This document shows, piece by piece, positions 1-8,084 of a stretch of DNA of 64,000 nucleotides; position 1 is the stretch's first letter; each line of letters opens with the position of its first letter. The stretch covers positions 1,674,001 to 1,738,000 of the forward strand of contig NZ_JANLCM010000001.1 of NCBI RefSeq assembly GCF_024979235.1, read 5' to 3'. The notes under the pieces were generated by a model. It saw only the letters and a program-made list of their open reading frames with translations. It searched no databases and was not told the DNA's origin. This DNA comes from Herbiconiux aconitum. GTDB lineage: Bacteria; Actinomycetota; Actinomycetes; Actinomycetales; Microbacteriaceae. Position numbers and translations under genes: made by a program.

Positions 1-2
1 GG

Positions 3-167
3 TTCACCGAGCTCGTCGGCGAGACGCCCAGCGCCTACCGCGCTCGCGACCATGGCGAGACGATCGCCATCCCGAGTTGTGCGGCGATGGTGCTCGGTCG
101 GGCCCGGCGCACGCCCCCGTCGGAATCGAGCAGGATCGAAGAAGCATCCGTCTCGGCCGCCCGCTAG
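3..167 (+). CDS. AraC-family regulator, C-terminal end only
   Basis: The window opens inside an open frame of 54 codons ending in TAG at 165-167. The visible residues begin FTELVGETPSAYRARD, which matches the end of the second helix-turn-helix of AraC/XylS regulators (family pattern F-x-x-x-x-G-x-x-P-x-x-Y-R). A polar tail of about 35 residues follows. The effector domain lies outside the window, so the inducer cannot be inferred. A VOC-fold gene starts 10 bp downstream on the same strand; this pairing is common in actinobacteria and suggests one transcript. Confidence 0.7.
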   Translation, partial: FTELVGETPSAYRARDHGETIAIPSCAAMVLGRARRTPPSESSRIEEASVSAAR

Positions 168-177
168 CGTCGGTTTC

Positions 178-582
178 ATGACAATCTCACTCAGCCACGT
201 ACACGTGCTCGTCGACGACCCGGATGCAGCACTCGCCTTCTACCGCGACACTCTCGGCCTCGAGGTGCGCAACGAGATCGAGAACGACGGATTTCGCTGG
301 ATCACCCTCTCCACCGCCTCCCAGCCCGAGATCGAGATCGTGCTCTCGCAGCCGCACGCCGGCGTCTCGAAAGACGACGGCGACGCCCGCGCCGCGCTGC
401 TCGCCAAGGGTGAACTGCCCGGTGTGCTGTTCCGCACCGACGACCTCGACGCCACCTTCGAGAAGGTGCGTGCGGTCGGCAACGCCGAGATTCTGCAGGA
501 GCCGACCGACCAGTTCTGGGGTGTGCGCGATGCCGCCTTCCGCGACCCCGCCGGCAACATGGTGCGCATCAGCCAGGCCTGA
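178..582 (+). CDS. VOC-family (glyoxalase/bleomycin resistance-like) protein
   Basis: A 134-residue single-domain vicinal-oxygen-chelate protein. It starts MTISLSHVHVLVDDPDAALAFYRDTLGLEV, the typical first beta-alpha-beta unit, and ends with the FRDPAGNMVRI strand, also typical. His at the HVHVLV position and late acidic residues could bind metal. The frame is open upstream to 52, but that extension overlaps the AraC tail in another frame and has no family resemblance, so ATG 178 was chosen. The substrate is unknown. It is probably co-transcribed with the upstream AraC gene. Confidence 0.85.
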   Translation: MTISLSHVHVLVDDPDAALAFYRDTLGLEVRNEIENDGFRWITLSTASQPEIEIVLSQPHAGVSKDDGDARAALLAKGELPGVLFRTDDLDATFEKVRAVGNAEILQEPTDQFWGVRDAAFRDPAGNMVRISQA

Positions 583-666
583 CGCCGGGCCCGTCGCGCT
601 GGCGGCCACGAAATCGCGCCCATACGTTTCGCCGCTCATCCCTTCGGATGAAAGGATGCCGCCATG

Positions 667-697
667 CTGTCGCCTCCTCGACAGGAGCACCTAGCGT
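667..697 (+). promoter_or_regulatory. Promoter with palindrome upstream of the two-component operon
   Basis: TAGCGT at 692-697 lies six bases before the ATG at 704, the spacing of a leaderless -10 box. Directly upstream, CTGTCG (667-672) and CGACAG (679-684) form a perfect 6-bp inverted repeat over the expected -35 position. It could be an operator, for example for autoregulation by the NarL-type response regulator of the operon (inference). Confidence 0.4.
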
Positions 698-703
698 GAG
701 GGC

Positions 704-2035
704 ATGTCTCGACTTCCGAAGTTCGTTCGTCTGACCGTCGAACCCGCGATCGCGGTGGTGTTCCTGGTGCTCTGGATCGTCGCCGAAGTCGGCCGTGCGC
801 ATCCGGCCGGCTTCTGGGTTGCGTTGGCGCTGTACGCGGTCGCCATCGGGATCTCGCGAGCACTGCCCGCGGTGGCACTCGGCATCATCGTTGGCGTGCC
901 GCTGCTGCAGGTCGCGGGAGTGCTGAGCCCGCCGGAGTCGACCACCTGGCCCACCTATGAAGCCGCTGTCGTGGTGGCCTTCGTGGTGGGGCTGACGGCG
1001 ACCGCGCGCATCCGGTGGGCAGCGATCGGGGCGATCGTGGTGCAGGCGGTGCTGGTCGGAGTCGCGATGGTCTACCGCGGCGACTGGCTGAGCTGGATCG
1101 GCGCGCGCGGAACCGGCGTCGGCGTGTCGGAGCCCGACCCCTCGGCCGCTGCGCTCTCGCTGGTGCTCACCGGCGCGGTGCTTGGCCTCGTGGCCTGGAC
1201 CGCGGGCTTCGCCCTGCATGTCAACGCCCGCCGCCGCCTCGATCAGGAGCTCATCGCCCAGGCCGAGGCCGAGCTGGCCGTCGCCGACGTCGAACTGCGC
1301 GGCGTGAAGGAACGCAGTGAGATCGCCCAAGAGGTGCACGATGTGCTCGCGCACTCGCTCGCCGTGGTGATCGCGGTGGCCGACGGGTCGCGATTCCTGC
1401 GCAACGCCCGCCCCGAGACGTCGGGGGAGCACACGGATGCCGCCCTTCGCGAGATCGCCGACACCGCCCGCTCGGCGCTCACCGACCTACGCGGGCTGCT
1501 CGAGGCGCTGCACGACGACAGCAGCCGCCCGCAGCCCGCGCTCAGCGACCTCTCCTCGCTGGTGGCGCGCGTGACGGCAGCCGGGATGCGTGTGTCGATC
1601 GATCACTTCGGCGACCCGCGACCGCTCACGACGGCGCAGGAGCTGAGCGTCTACCGCATCGTGCAGGAAAGCCTGACGAATGCGCTGAAGCACGGGGGCG
1701 GGCATCCGGTGGCCGCCGTCTCGTTCGCCTGGCAGGGGGAGGGCTTGGCGTTGACGGTGGTGAGCGACCCAGGGGGTGACGCCGGAGCCGTGCCGGTGCC
1801 CACCGATGCCGCGCCCCGCACCTTCGGAATTCAGGGGATGAAGGATCGCGCCCATCTCGCCGGCGGATGGCTCACCGCTGATCGCGACGACGACGGCGCG
1901 TTCATCGTGACGGCGTTCATCCCGACGCGGGCAGTTGCCGACGCCAGCGTGAGTGCCGCCGCCGGAGCGGGTGCCGGAGCGGGTGTCGGTGCCGGTGCGG
2001 ATGCCGGCGACACCGCGGCGGAGGACGCCGCGTGA
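704..2035 (+). CDS. Sensor histidine kinase, NarL/DesK type
   Basis: A 443-residue membrane kinase. About five to six hydrophobic segments fill residues 8-165 and form the input domain. A short coiled linker leads to a HisKA_3 dimerisation motif ERSEIAQEVHDVLAHSLAVV with the phospho-acceptor His near residue 212. The ATP-binding domain carries VQESLTNALKHG (N box) and FGIQGMKDRAHLAGG (G box). The tail is an Ala/Gly/Val repeat (GAGAGAGVGAGADAG) likely to be disordered. The gene overlaps the next gene by four bases (GTGA), so kinase and regulator are translationally coupled. The stimulus is unknown. Confidence 0.92.
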   Translation: MSRLPKFVRLTVEPAIAVVFLVLWIVAEVGRAHPAGFWVALALYAVAIGISRALPAVALGIIVGVPLLQVAGVLSPPESTTWPTYEAAVVVAFVVGLTATARIRWAAIGAIVVQAVLVGVAMVYRGDWLSWIGARGTGVGVSEPDPSAAALSLVLTGAVLGLVAWTAGFALHVNARRRLDQELIAQAEAELAVADVELRGVKERSEIAQEVHDVLAHSLAVVIAVADGSRFLRNARPETSGEHTDAALREIADTARSALTDLRGLLEALHDDSSRPQPALSDLSSLVARVTAAGMRVSIDHFGDPRPLTTAQELSVYRIVQESLTNALKHGGGHPVAAVSFAWQGEGLALTVVSDPGGDAGAVPVPTDAAPRTFGIQGMKDRAHLAGGWLTADRDDDGAFIVTAFIPTRAVADASVSAAAGAGAGAGVGAGADAGDTAAEDAA

Positions 2036-2724
2036 CCGCGACGCAACGGCCGGCCGCGCCCCCGGCCCCGATCCGCGTCATGGTGGTCGACGATCAGGAG
2101 CTCTTCGTCTACGGCATGCGCATGCTCATCGAGTCCCAGCCCGACTTCGAGTTCGTGGGCTCGTCGACCGACGGCGCGGAGGCCGTGCGGGTCGTGGCCG
2201 AATCCCGTCCCGATGTGGTGCTCATGGACATCCGGATGCCCGTCATGAACGGCATCGAAGCCACCCGCCGCATCACGCGACCGGACGGAGCAACCGACGC
2301 ATCGACAGTGCGCGTGGTCGTGCTCACGACCTTCCAACAGGAGGAGGCCGTGTTCCAATCGATGAAGCACGGTGCGAGCGCATTCGTGACGAAGGACGCG
2401 ACGCCCGAATTGCTGCTCCAGACCATCCGGTCGGTGCATGCCGGAGACGCACCACCGTCGGCGCTCGCCGAGCTCGTGAAGCGGAATGTCGTGTCAGCAT
2501 CCACGGATGCGCCGGAAGAGGCGATCGCCGCGCTGACCCCGCGTGAGCGCGAGATCTTCCTGCTCGCCGCGAAGGGCATGCGCAACAGCGAGATCGCGGC
2601 GGCTGCGTTCGTGAGCGAGGCGACGGTGAAGACGCACGTGCGGAGCATCCTCGCCAAGCTCGGGCTCGAGACGCGGGCGCAGATCGTGGTGCACGCCTAC
2701 GAGAATCGGCTGATGACGTTCTGA
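2032..2724 (+). CDS. Response regulator, NarL/LuxR family
   Basis: A 230-residue two-domain regulator. The receiver domain (about residues 14-135) has the acidic pair D20-D21, the phospho-acceptor D66 in VLMDIRMP, and the conserved Lys in FVTKDA. The C-terminal LuxR helix-turn-helix begins LTPREREIFLLAAKGMRNSEIAA and continues through VKTHVRSILAKLGL. The GTG start overlaps the kinase stop codon, so this is the cognate partner. Targets are unknown; the neighbouring PPOX gene or the operon's own palindrome at 667-684 are candidates (inference). Confidence 0.93.
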   Translation: MTATQRPAAPPAPIRVMVVDDQELFVYGMRMLIESQPDFEFVGSSTDGAEAVRVVAESRPDVVLMDIRMPVMNGIEATRRITRPDGATDASTVRVVVLTTFQQEEAVFQSMKHGASAFVTKDATPELLLQTIRSVHAGDAPPSALAELVKRNVVSASTDAPEEAIAALTPREREIFLLAAKGMRNSEIAAAAFVSEATVKTHVRSILAKLGLETRAQIVVHAYENRLMTF

Positions 2725-2759
2725 GCGGTCGCGGCGGGTGCGCGTGATTGGATGATCGG

Positions 2760-3152
2760 ATGACCGATCCCATTCCCGCCGACTACGCCGACCTGCTCGA
2801 ACAGCCGAACTACGGCCATCTCGGCACCGTGCGCCCCGACGACACCGTGCAGGTGAACCCGATGTGGTTCCTCCGCGACGGTGACACCCTGCGGTTCACG
2901 CACACCACGAAGCGCGCGAAGTTCCGCAACCTGCAGCGCAACCCGTCGATGAGCCTCTCGGTGATCGATCCCGACAATCCGTTCCGGTACCTGGAGGTGC
3001 GCGGCCGCCTGATCGCGGTCGAGCCCGACCCAACGGGCGCCTTCTACGTGACCCTCGGCCGGCGCTACGGCAACCCGAACCAGACCCCGCCCGCGGACTC
3101 TCCCGACCGCGTCGTCTTGGTGATGAGCATCGAGAAGACGACCGCCCAGTAA
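2760..3152 (+). CDS. PPOX-class flavin or F420-dependent oxidoreductase
   Basis: A 130-residue split-barrel protein of the pyridoxamine-phosphate-oxidase-like superfamily. It shows the usual pattern YGHLGTVRPDDTVQVNPMWF, then FTHTTKRAKFRNLQRNPSMSLSV and RYLEVRGR. In actinobacteria, short members like this often use coenzyme F420 or flavin, or bind haem breakdown products; the sequence alone does not decide which. ATG 2760 is preferred over an in-frame TTG at 2748 because family members start at MTD-like residues. It lies 35 bp after the response regulator on the same strand. Confidence 0.8.
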   Translation: MTDPIPADYADLLEQPNYGHLGTVRPDDTVQVNPMWFLRDGDTLRFTHTTKRAKFRNLQRNPSMSLSVIDPDNPFRYLEVRGRLIAVEPDPTGAFYVTLGRRYGNPNQTPPADSPDRVVLVMSIEKTTAQ

Positions 3153-3206
3153 CGAAAATGAGATATGCTCGTCTAATGGACGACGCATGCGAGGTTTCAA
3201 TAAACG

Positions 3207-3218
3207 TACGATATTGTA
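3207..3218 (+). promoter_or_regulatory. AT-rich promoter of the MNT/HEPN pair with imperfect palindrome
   Basis: The AT-rich stretch before the antitoxin gene contains TATTGT at 3212-3217, seven bases before the ATG at 3225, fitting a leaderless -10 box. It is embedded in TACGATATTGTA, an imperfect palindrome with one mismatched pair. A second inverted repeat (TCGTC/GACGA, 3169-3173 and 3179-3183) lies upstream. Such palindromes over a promoter are expected where an HTH antitoxin represses its own operon (inference). Confidence 0.4.
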
Positions 3219-3224
3219 GCTTTT

Positions 3225-3818
3225 ATGAAACCCAACGTCCCGCTGCTCGCGCCCTTGTTGAGGTCGGACACTCAAGGGAGGCTGCTGGCCGAGCTCTATC
3301 TGTTCCCGGAGCGGGAACGCACTGCCTCCCAATTGGCACGCGACGTCCACACCAGCCTGCCAACAGTCCTGCGGGAGCTTGACCGCATGGTTCCGATGGG
3401 TTTCCTGACGGAGCGGTTCTCGGGTCGCAACCGCTATATCCGGGTCAACCGCGAGCATCCGCTCTACAATCCGGTTGCCGATATCGTGCGATATTCCTAT
3501 GGCCCGCTCGCGATACTGCCCGGCATGCTCGCCCCGATCACCGGGATCGAGGAAGCGTACGTCTACGGCTCATGGGCCGCTCGTCTGGCCGGCGAGGCGG
3601 GGAGCGACCCGCAGGACGTGGACGTGCTGGTCGTCGGAACGCCGGACCGCCTCGAGATCTTCGAGGCCGCCGAGCGGGGCAGTAGTGCGCTCGGCCGGGA
3701 GGTCAACATCCGTGCCGTTTCGCGCTCGGCATGGGATGCCGGTGGTGACGCCTTTCTCCGCACCGTGAAGGCGAGGCCCTTGGCCCGTCTGGCGCTTCCG
3801 CATCCGGATGCCGGGTGA
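3225..3818 (+). CDS. HTH-MNT fusion protein: putative antitoxin nucleotidyltransferase
   Basis: A 197-residue fusion. Residues about 10-85 form a winged helix-turn-helix of MarR/ArsR style (LLAELYLFPERERTASQLAR, then TSLPTVLRELDRM). Residues about 105-190 form a minimal nucleotidyltransferase: the GSWAARLAGEAGSDPQDVDVLV stretch carries the Gly-Ser and the DxD metal-binding aspartates of the Pol-beta fold. MNT proteins paired with HEPN toxins act as antitoxins, in characterised cases by AMPylating the toxin (established for type VII systems). Here the fused HTH could also supply autoregulation. The stop overlaps the HEPN start. G+C is slightly below that of its neighbours, consistent with an accessory module. 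Confidence 0.8.
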   Translation: MKPNVPLLAPLLRSDTQGRLLAELYLFPERERTASQLARDVHTSLPTVLRELDRMVPMGFLTERFSGRNRYIRVNREHPLYNPVADIVRYSYGPLAILPGMLAPITGIEEAYVYGSWAARLAGEAGSDPQDVDVLVVGTPDRLEIFEAAERGSSALGREVNIRAVSRSAWDAGGDAFLRTVKARPLARLALPHPDAG

Positions 3819-4291
3819 TGCTGCGCTGGGAGAAAGGGCGCGAACGAATCGATACTCTCCTGTCGCGGCGCCACCTGGAGCAGGTCGCCGCCAATCGAGA
3901 CCTGGCGGACGAGTATCTCTCGCAGGCCTACGCGCACCTGCGTACGTCGAGCGCGGTCGCGGGCAGCGATCCTGTGGGGGAGTTCCAGCTCGCGTACGAC
4001 GCGGCTCGGAAGGGGCTCGCTTCGCTCTTGGTCGTCCAAGGGCTTCGGCCGACGTCCGTCGGGGGCCATCTGGTGTTGTACGAAGCGGTGCTCGCACAGT
4101 TCGACCCGCCGCTCGGAACCGTATTCCGGGCGTTCGGATGGATGCGCCCGCTCCGCAACGACAGCGAATATCCATCGGTCGATCGGCCCGTCGCATCCGT
4201 CGACGACGCCGTCGCGGGTCGCGAGGCTGCCGCTCTGATCGTGGATGCGGCGGCGCGGTTGATCGGGCAGCTCCCGCCCTATGGGCGCTGA
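3815..4291 (+). CDS. HEPN-domain protein: putative toxin RNase
   Basis: A 158-residue all-alpha protein encoded directly after the MNT gene. The GTG start overlaps the upstream TGA; an ATG at 3818 is an equally possible start. The pattern RPLRNDSEYP near residue 115 resembles the R-N-x-x-x-Y active-site variant of HEPN families such as SAV_6107-like; classical HEPN toxins carry R-x(4-6)-H, and no such His is seen. Preceding helices (AYAHLRTSSAVAG, then FQLAYDAARKGLASLLVVQG) are typical of HEPN proteins. Expected activity is RNA cleavage, held in check by the partner (inference). Confidence 0.72.
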   Translation: MMLRWEKGRERIDTLLSRRHLEQVAANRDLADEYLSQAYAHLRTSSAVAGSDPVGEFQLAYDAARKGLASLLVVQGLRPTSVGGHLVLYEAVLAQFDPPLGTVFRAFGWMRPLRNDSEYPSVDRPVASVDDAVAGREAAALIVDAAARLIGQLPPYGR

Positions 4292-4305
4292 GCCCGGCTG
4301 GCCGG

Positions 4306-4599
4306 CTAGTAGCCCTCGGGCTTCGTGGCGACGCCGTCGAGCCAGAGGTGGTCGTTGGGGTCGGAGTGTGTGCCATCGGTGCCCACGTGTTTCGTGGCGA
4401 TGCGGTCGCCCTTGGTGATGACGTGCACGAGCGCCATGCCGTGCCCTCGGCCCAACCCGTAGTCCTCGGCCAACCACTGGAGGATCGGGCCGGCCTTCGT
4501 GTCGGCGCCGAATCCGCGCTCGTGAGCCTTCTCGACGAGCTGGCGCGGAGTGAGGCCGGTCTTCGTTTCGATGGTGTCGAGGTAGGCCTGGAAGGACAT
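4306..4599 (-). CDS. DUF4287-domain protein
   Basis: A 97-residue cytosolic protein. The N-terminal half, MSFQAYLDTIETKTGLTPRQ and then KAHERGFG, followed by KAGPILQWLAEDYGLGRGH, matches DUF4287, a short helical domain common in actinobacteria and of unknown biochemical role. The C-terminal half (TDGTHSDPNDHLWLDG) is a polar extension. It converges with the HEPN gene, with only 14 bp between stops, and diverges from the ABC exporter, sharing a 146-bp upstream region with it. Confidence 0.8.
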   Translation of the reverse strand: MSFQAYLDTIETKTGLTPRQLVEKAHERGFGADTKAGPILQWLAEDYGLGRGHGMALVHVITKGDRIATKHVGTDGTHSDPNDHLWLDGVATKPEGY

Positions 4600-4709
4600 C
4601 GGTTCTCCTTGCTGGTGGTGCCGGCGGATCGTCTTCTCGTCCAGAGTATTGCGCGAACTGCGAGGTGACGATCGGCGACTCGCCCCCCGTGAGGATTGCG
4701 TTAGGAGAA

Positions 4710-4725
4710 TTCACAAAATTGTGAA
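4710..4725. promoter_or_regulatory. Perfect palindrome TTCACAA-AA-TTGTGAA, probable MarR/GbsR operator
   Basis: Two perfect 7-bp inverted arms, TTCACAA and TTGTGAA, are separated by AA. The site lies 20 bp before the ATG of the ABC exporter gene, in a divergent region, and is strikingly AT-rich for this genome. MarR-superfamily dimers bind palindromes of this size, and the exporter operon is followed by a gene for such a regulator at 7522. The assignment of that protein to this site is inference. Confidence 0.6.
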
Positions 4726-4745
4726 ACGGGCGTAGTGTCACGTCC

Positions 4746-5855
4746 ATGAACACAGTGATCGAGGTCAGGGCCCTCGAGAAGCGGTACGGCCGCGTGAACG
4801 CCCTGAACGGCTTGGACCTCGACGTCACCGCCGGCGAGGTGCACGGCTTTCTCGGCCCGAACGGGGCGGGCAAGTCGACGACGATCCGCATCCTGCTCGG
4901 CCTCGCCCGTGCCACGGGAGGTCGCGCGACGGTCTTCGGCCGCGACCCGTGGGCAGAAGCCAAACAGCTCCACCGCCGCATCGGCTACGTGCCGGGCGAC
5001 GTCAACCTCTGGCCCAACATCTCGGGCGGCGAGGCGATCGACCTCATCAGCCGACTCCGCGGCGGCACCGCCGACAAGGCCGAATACTCGGCCCGCAAGA
5101 AGCGGCTGGTCGACGTCTTCCAGTTCGATCCCACCAAGAAGGGCCGCGCCTACTCGAAGGGCAATCGCCAGAAGGTCGCTCTCATCGCCGCGTTCGCCAC
5201 ACGCGCCGACCTCCTCATTCTCGACGAACCGACCAGTGGTCTCGATCCGCTCATGGAATCGGTCTTCGAGCAGGAGATCCACCGGGCGGCCGGCGAAGGC
5301 GCGACCGTGCTGCTCTCGAGCCACATCCTCTCCGAGGTCGAGCAGCTCTGCGACCGCGTCACCATCATCCGCGCCGGCGTCACCACCGAGACCGGCACAC
5401 TCGCCGAACTCCGCCACCTCACCCGCACCGAGGTGGCGTTCACGAGCGAGGGGCTGACGGATGCGCACCTCGCGTCGCTCCCGGATGCGCACGACCTCGT
5501 CGTCGACGCCGGCCGCGTCCGCTTCACGGTCGACAGCGATCGGCTCGGTCCGGTGCTGACGGTGCTCGGCGCTCTGAACGTGCAGGGACTCACCATCGCG
5601 CCGCCCTCGCTCGAGGAGCTCTTCCTGCGGAATTGCGGCGATCAGCTCGACGGCGCGGTCACGGCCGCGGTCACGGGCGCCGAGCGCTCCGTGCGGGATG
5701 GCGGCTCCGGCGCGAGCGGCGTGTCCGGTCGGCACCGTGGCCGCACTGCCGCGGATGCGGATGGGTCACCCGCGCCCGGTGCCGGTGCCCGGGCCACCGA
5801 CGCCCCTGCCCCCACGGTTTCGCCGCGCCACTCGGAACAGGCGACCCGACGATGA
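4746..5855 (+). CDS. ABC transporter ATP-binding protein (exporter)
   Basis: A 369-residue ATPase. Walker A GPNGAGKST is at about residues 37-45, the signature is the YSKGNRQKV variant used by many polyketide/antibiotic exporter ATPases, and Walker B is LLILDEPTSGLDP. The accessory C-terminal domain continues to about residue 305. The last ~60 residues are Gly/Ala/Pro-rich and probably disordered. The stop overlaps the permease start (ATGA), so the two are translationally coupled. Function is probably export of a lipophilic or antibiotic-like compound; the substrate is unknown. Confidence 0.93.
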   Translation: MNTVIEVRALEKRYGRVNALNGLDLDVTAGEVHGFLGPNGAGKSTTIRILLGLARATGGRATVFGRDPWAEAKQLHRRIGYVPGDVNLWPNISGGEAIDLISRLRGGTADKAEYSARKKRLVDVFQFDPTKKGRAYSKGNRQKVALIAAFATRADLLILDEPTSGLDPLMESVFEQEIHRAAGEGATVLLSSHILSEVEQLCDRVTIIRAGVTTETGTLAELRHLTRTEVAFTSEGLTDAHLASLPDAHDLVVDAGRVRFTVDSDRLGPVLTVLGALNVQGLTIAPPSLEELFLRNCGDQLDGAVTAAVTGAERSVRDGGSGASGVSGRHRGRTAADADGSPAPGAGARATDAPAPTVSPRHSEQATRR

Positions 5856-7468
5856 ACGAGCTCGCCGCCCTTCTGCGGCAGCGCATCCGTCGCGACCGCT
5901 TGCAGTTGATCTTCTGGATCGGGGGCACGGCCCTCTTAGCGCTCTTCACCGCGTCGGCGGTGGCCACCACCTACGGCGACGCGGTCGAGCGCAACCAGAT
6001 TCTCGCGCTCGCCATTCAGAGCCCGGCCATCCTCATCCTGCGCGGCCTTCCGCAGGGCGGGGGGCTCGACGAGTTCATCTTCTTCGAGATCTTCACCTAC
6101 CTCGCTCTGCTCGCGGCGATGATGAGTACCTTCCTCGCCGTGCGGCACACCCGGGCCGAGGAGGAATCGGGTCGCGCCGAACTGATCGGCTCCACCCCGG
6201 CGGCCCGCGTGCTGCCCACGGTGGCGACGCTCGTGCACGGCGTTGGCGCGAACGTCCTGATCGGCCTCGGAGTCTTCGCCGGGTTCGCACTCGGTGGAAT
6301 GGCCGTCGACGGCTCGCTGGTCGCGGGTGTCGCCACCACGGCGACCGGCGTCGTCTTTCTCGCCGTCGGGATGCTCGCGGCCCAGTTCATGCGCACCTCG
6401 CGCGGAGCGAACGGCCTCTCGATGGCGCTCGTCGGCATCGCCTTCCTGCTGCGCGGCGTCGGGGATGCGCTCGGCACGCAGACCGGGCCGCTCTCGATGG
6501 CGAGCGCCTGGCCGAGCTGGCTGTCGCCGATCGGTTGGGCGCAGCACACGGCGGCGTACACCCAGAACACTCTCGCCCCGCTGCTGCTCAGCGCGGCACT
6601 CGCGGCGGTGTGCCTCGTGGCCGTGTTCGTGCTGCAGGGGGTGCGTGACAGCGGAGCGAGCCTGATTCCGGAGCGGCGAGGGCGGGCATCCGCCGGTGCC
6701 ACGCTGTCGAGTTCGTTCGGGCTGGCGTGGCGGTTGCAGTGGGGCACGATCCTCGGCTGGTCGGTGGGCGGCGCAGCGTTCGGGTTGCTGGCCGGAACAC
6801 TCTCGTCAGTGGTGCAGCAGGCGGCAGCGAGCGACCCGTCGATCCAGCAGTCGCTGCAGAGCATCGTCGGGAGTGCCGGAACGATGACGCAGACCCTGGT
6901 GGCGGCGCTGTTCAGTTTCGTGGGTGTGCTGGCGGCGGCGTGTGCGACGCAGGCGGTCATCCGGATGCGTCAGGAAGAGGCGCTCGGAACCGCCGAAGTG
7001 GTGCTCTCGTCTCCGGTGTCGCGGGTGCGCTGGCTCGTCGACTATCTCGTGCTGGGCCTCGCGGCGATCGTCATCGTGCTGCTCTCGTCGGCTGCGGTCG
7101 CGGCGCTCAGTCTCGCCGGGTCGGGCGACGATGCGGTGAGCGCCGGCGACGTGTTCGCGACGGCTGCGGCGCAGTTGCCCGCCGCGCTGATCTACCTCGG
7201 TCTGCTCGCGTTGCTCTTCGTGCTCGTGCCGAAGGCGATGATCGCGGCGGGCTGGGCCTTCGTGGCGGTGGGCGTGGTGGTGGGCAACTTCGGCGGACTG
7301 ATCGGGCTGCCCGAGTGGCTGCGCGACGTATCGCCGTTCACGCACACCCCCGTGATCACCGGGTCGACGACCGACTGGAGCGGGGGCGTGTGGATGGCGG
7401 TTGTCGCCGTGGCGGCGGTGGCGGCGTCCGTCGTTCTGATGCGGCGGCGCGAGCTGAGCACGGCATGA
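5852..7468 (+). CDS. ABC transporter permease, ABC-2 type two-half exporter
   Basis: A 538-residue polytopic membrane protein with about twelve hydrophobic segments in two halves. A polar stretch near residues 265-285 (PERRGRASAGATLSSSFG) separates them. The start MNELAALLRQRIRRDRLQLIFW is typical of fused actinobacterial exporter permeases, the partners of YSKGN-type ATPases. It overlaps the ATPase gene by four bases. The downstream GbsR/MarR-like gene is 53 bp away on the same strand, which suggests a three-gene regulated export unit. Confidence 0.9.
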   Translation: MNELAALLRQRIRRDRLQLIFWIGGTALLALFTASAVATTYGDAVERNQILALAIQSPAILILRGLPQGGGLDEFIFFEIFTYLALLAAMMSTFLAVRHTRAEEESGRAELIGSTPAARVLPTVATLVHGVGANVLIGLGVFAGFALGGMAVDGSLVAGVATTATGVVFLAVGMLAAQFMRTSRGANGLSMALVGIAFLLRGVGDALGTQTGPLSMASAWPSWLSPIGWAQHTAAYTQNTLAPLLLSAALAAVCLVAVFVLQGVRDSGASLIPERRGRASAGATLSSSFGLAWRLQWGTILGWSVGGAAFGLLAGTLSSVVQQAAASDPSIQQSLQSIVGSAGTMTQTLVAALFSFVGVLAAACATQAVIRMRQEEALGTAEVVLSSPVSRVRWLVDYLVLGLAAIVIVLLSSAAVAALSLAGSGDDAVSAGDVFATAAAQLPAALIYLGLLALLFVLVPKAMIAAGWAFVAVGVVVGNFGGLIGLPEWLRDVSPFTHTPVITGSTTDWSGGVWMAVVAVAAVAASVVLMRRRELSTA

Positions 7469-7521
7469 GTGGGCCCAGGATGAGCGCGTCGGGGCCGATG
7501 ACGGCATGAGAGGCTGAGGGG

Positions 7522-8028
7522 ATGGCGCGAGACGAGCAGGCGTTACGGCTGGCGGTCGAGAAGTCGGCCGCAACACTCACGGCGGCCGGGTTTCCGAAGA
7601 TGCCGGCGCGACTCCTGATGACCCTGCTGGTGGCCGAGTCGGGCGGGCTCACGGCCGCCGAACTCGCCCAGACGCTCGGGGTGAGCGCCGCCGCCGTGTC
7701 GGGCGGGGTGCGGTACCTGCAGACGCTCGGTGCCGTGCACCGCGTCGCGCAGCACGGCAGCCGTCGCGACCGTTACGAATTGGGTGAGGACTCCTGGTTC
7801 ACGGCATCGCTGAAGAACAGCCCTCTCTACGCCACGCTCGCGGGACTGGGCGAAGCGGTGCACGATGCGCTCGGCGACGACCGGTCGGAAGCGGCGCTGC
7901 GGGTGCAGGACATGGTGGACTTCTACCGCTTCCTCGAGGTGCGGATGCCGCAACTGCTCGAGGAGTGGGAGGGGCGGCGCGGAGCGGCCGCGGAGGCCGG
8001 CGACCCGGGGGTGGCTGCGGCCGAGTGA
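7522..8028 (+). CDS. GbsR/MarR-type transcriptional regulator
   Basis: A 168-residue winged-helix regulator. Residues 20-80 hold the DNA-binding domain: FPKMPARLLMTLLVAESGG, then LTAAELAQTLGVSAAAVSGG and VRYLQTLGAVHRV, with the wing SRRDRYELG. A long helical C-terminus supports dimerisation. Proteins of this type usually sit beside an exporter they repress and respond to its substrate. The perfect palindrome at 4710-4725 in front of the exporter is the best candidate operator (inference). The ATG at 7522 follows a purine-rich GAGGGG stretch. Confidence 0.85.
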   Translation: MARDEQALRLAVEKSAATLTAAGFPKMPARLLMTLLVAESGGLTAAELAQTLGVSAAAVSGGVRYLQTLGAVHRVAQHGSRRDRYELGEDSWFTASLKNSPLYATLAGLGEAVHDALGDDRSEAALRVQDMVDFYRFLEVRMPQLLEEWEGRRGAAAEAGDPGVAAAE

Positions 8029-8084
8029 CCCGGGGATCGTCGAGGCTTCGGGAAGCCTTCGCCGCCGCGGTGCCGGCGCTCCGA

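Noticed and set aside
3225-4291. Prophage or larger defence island around the toxin-antitoxin pair.
   Set aside because: Flanking genes (PPOX, DUF4287, ABC exporter) are ordinary chromosomal genes, with no integrase, att repeat or other defence genes.
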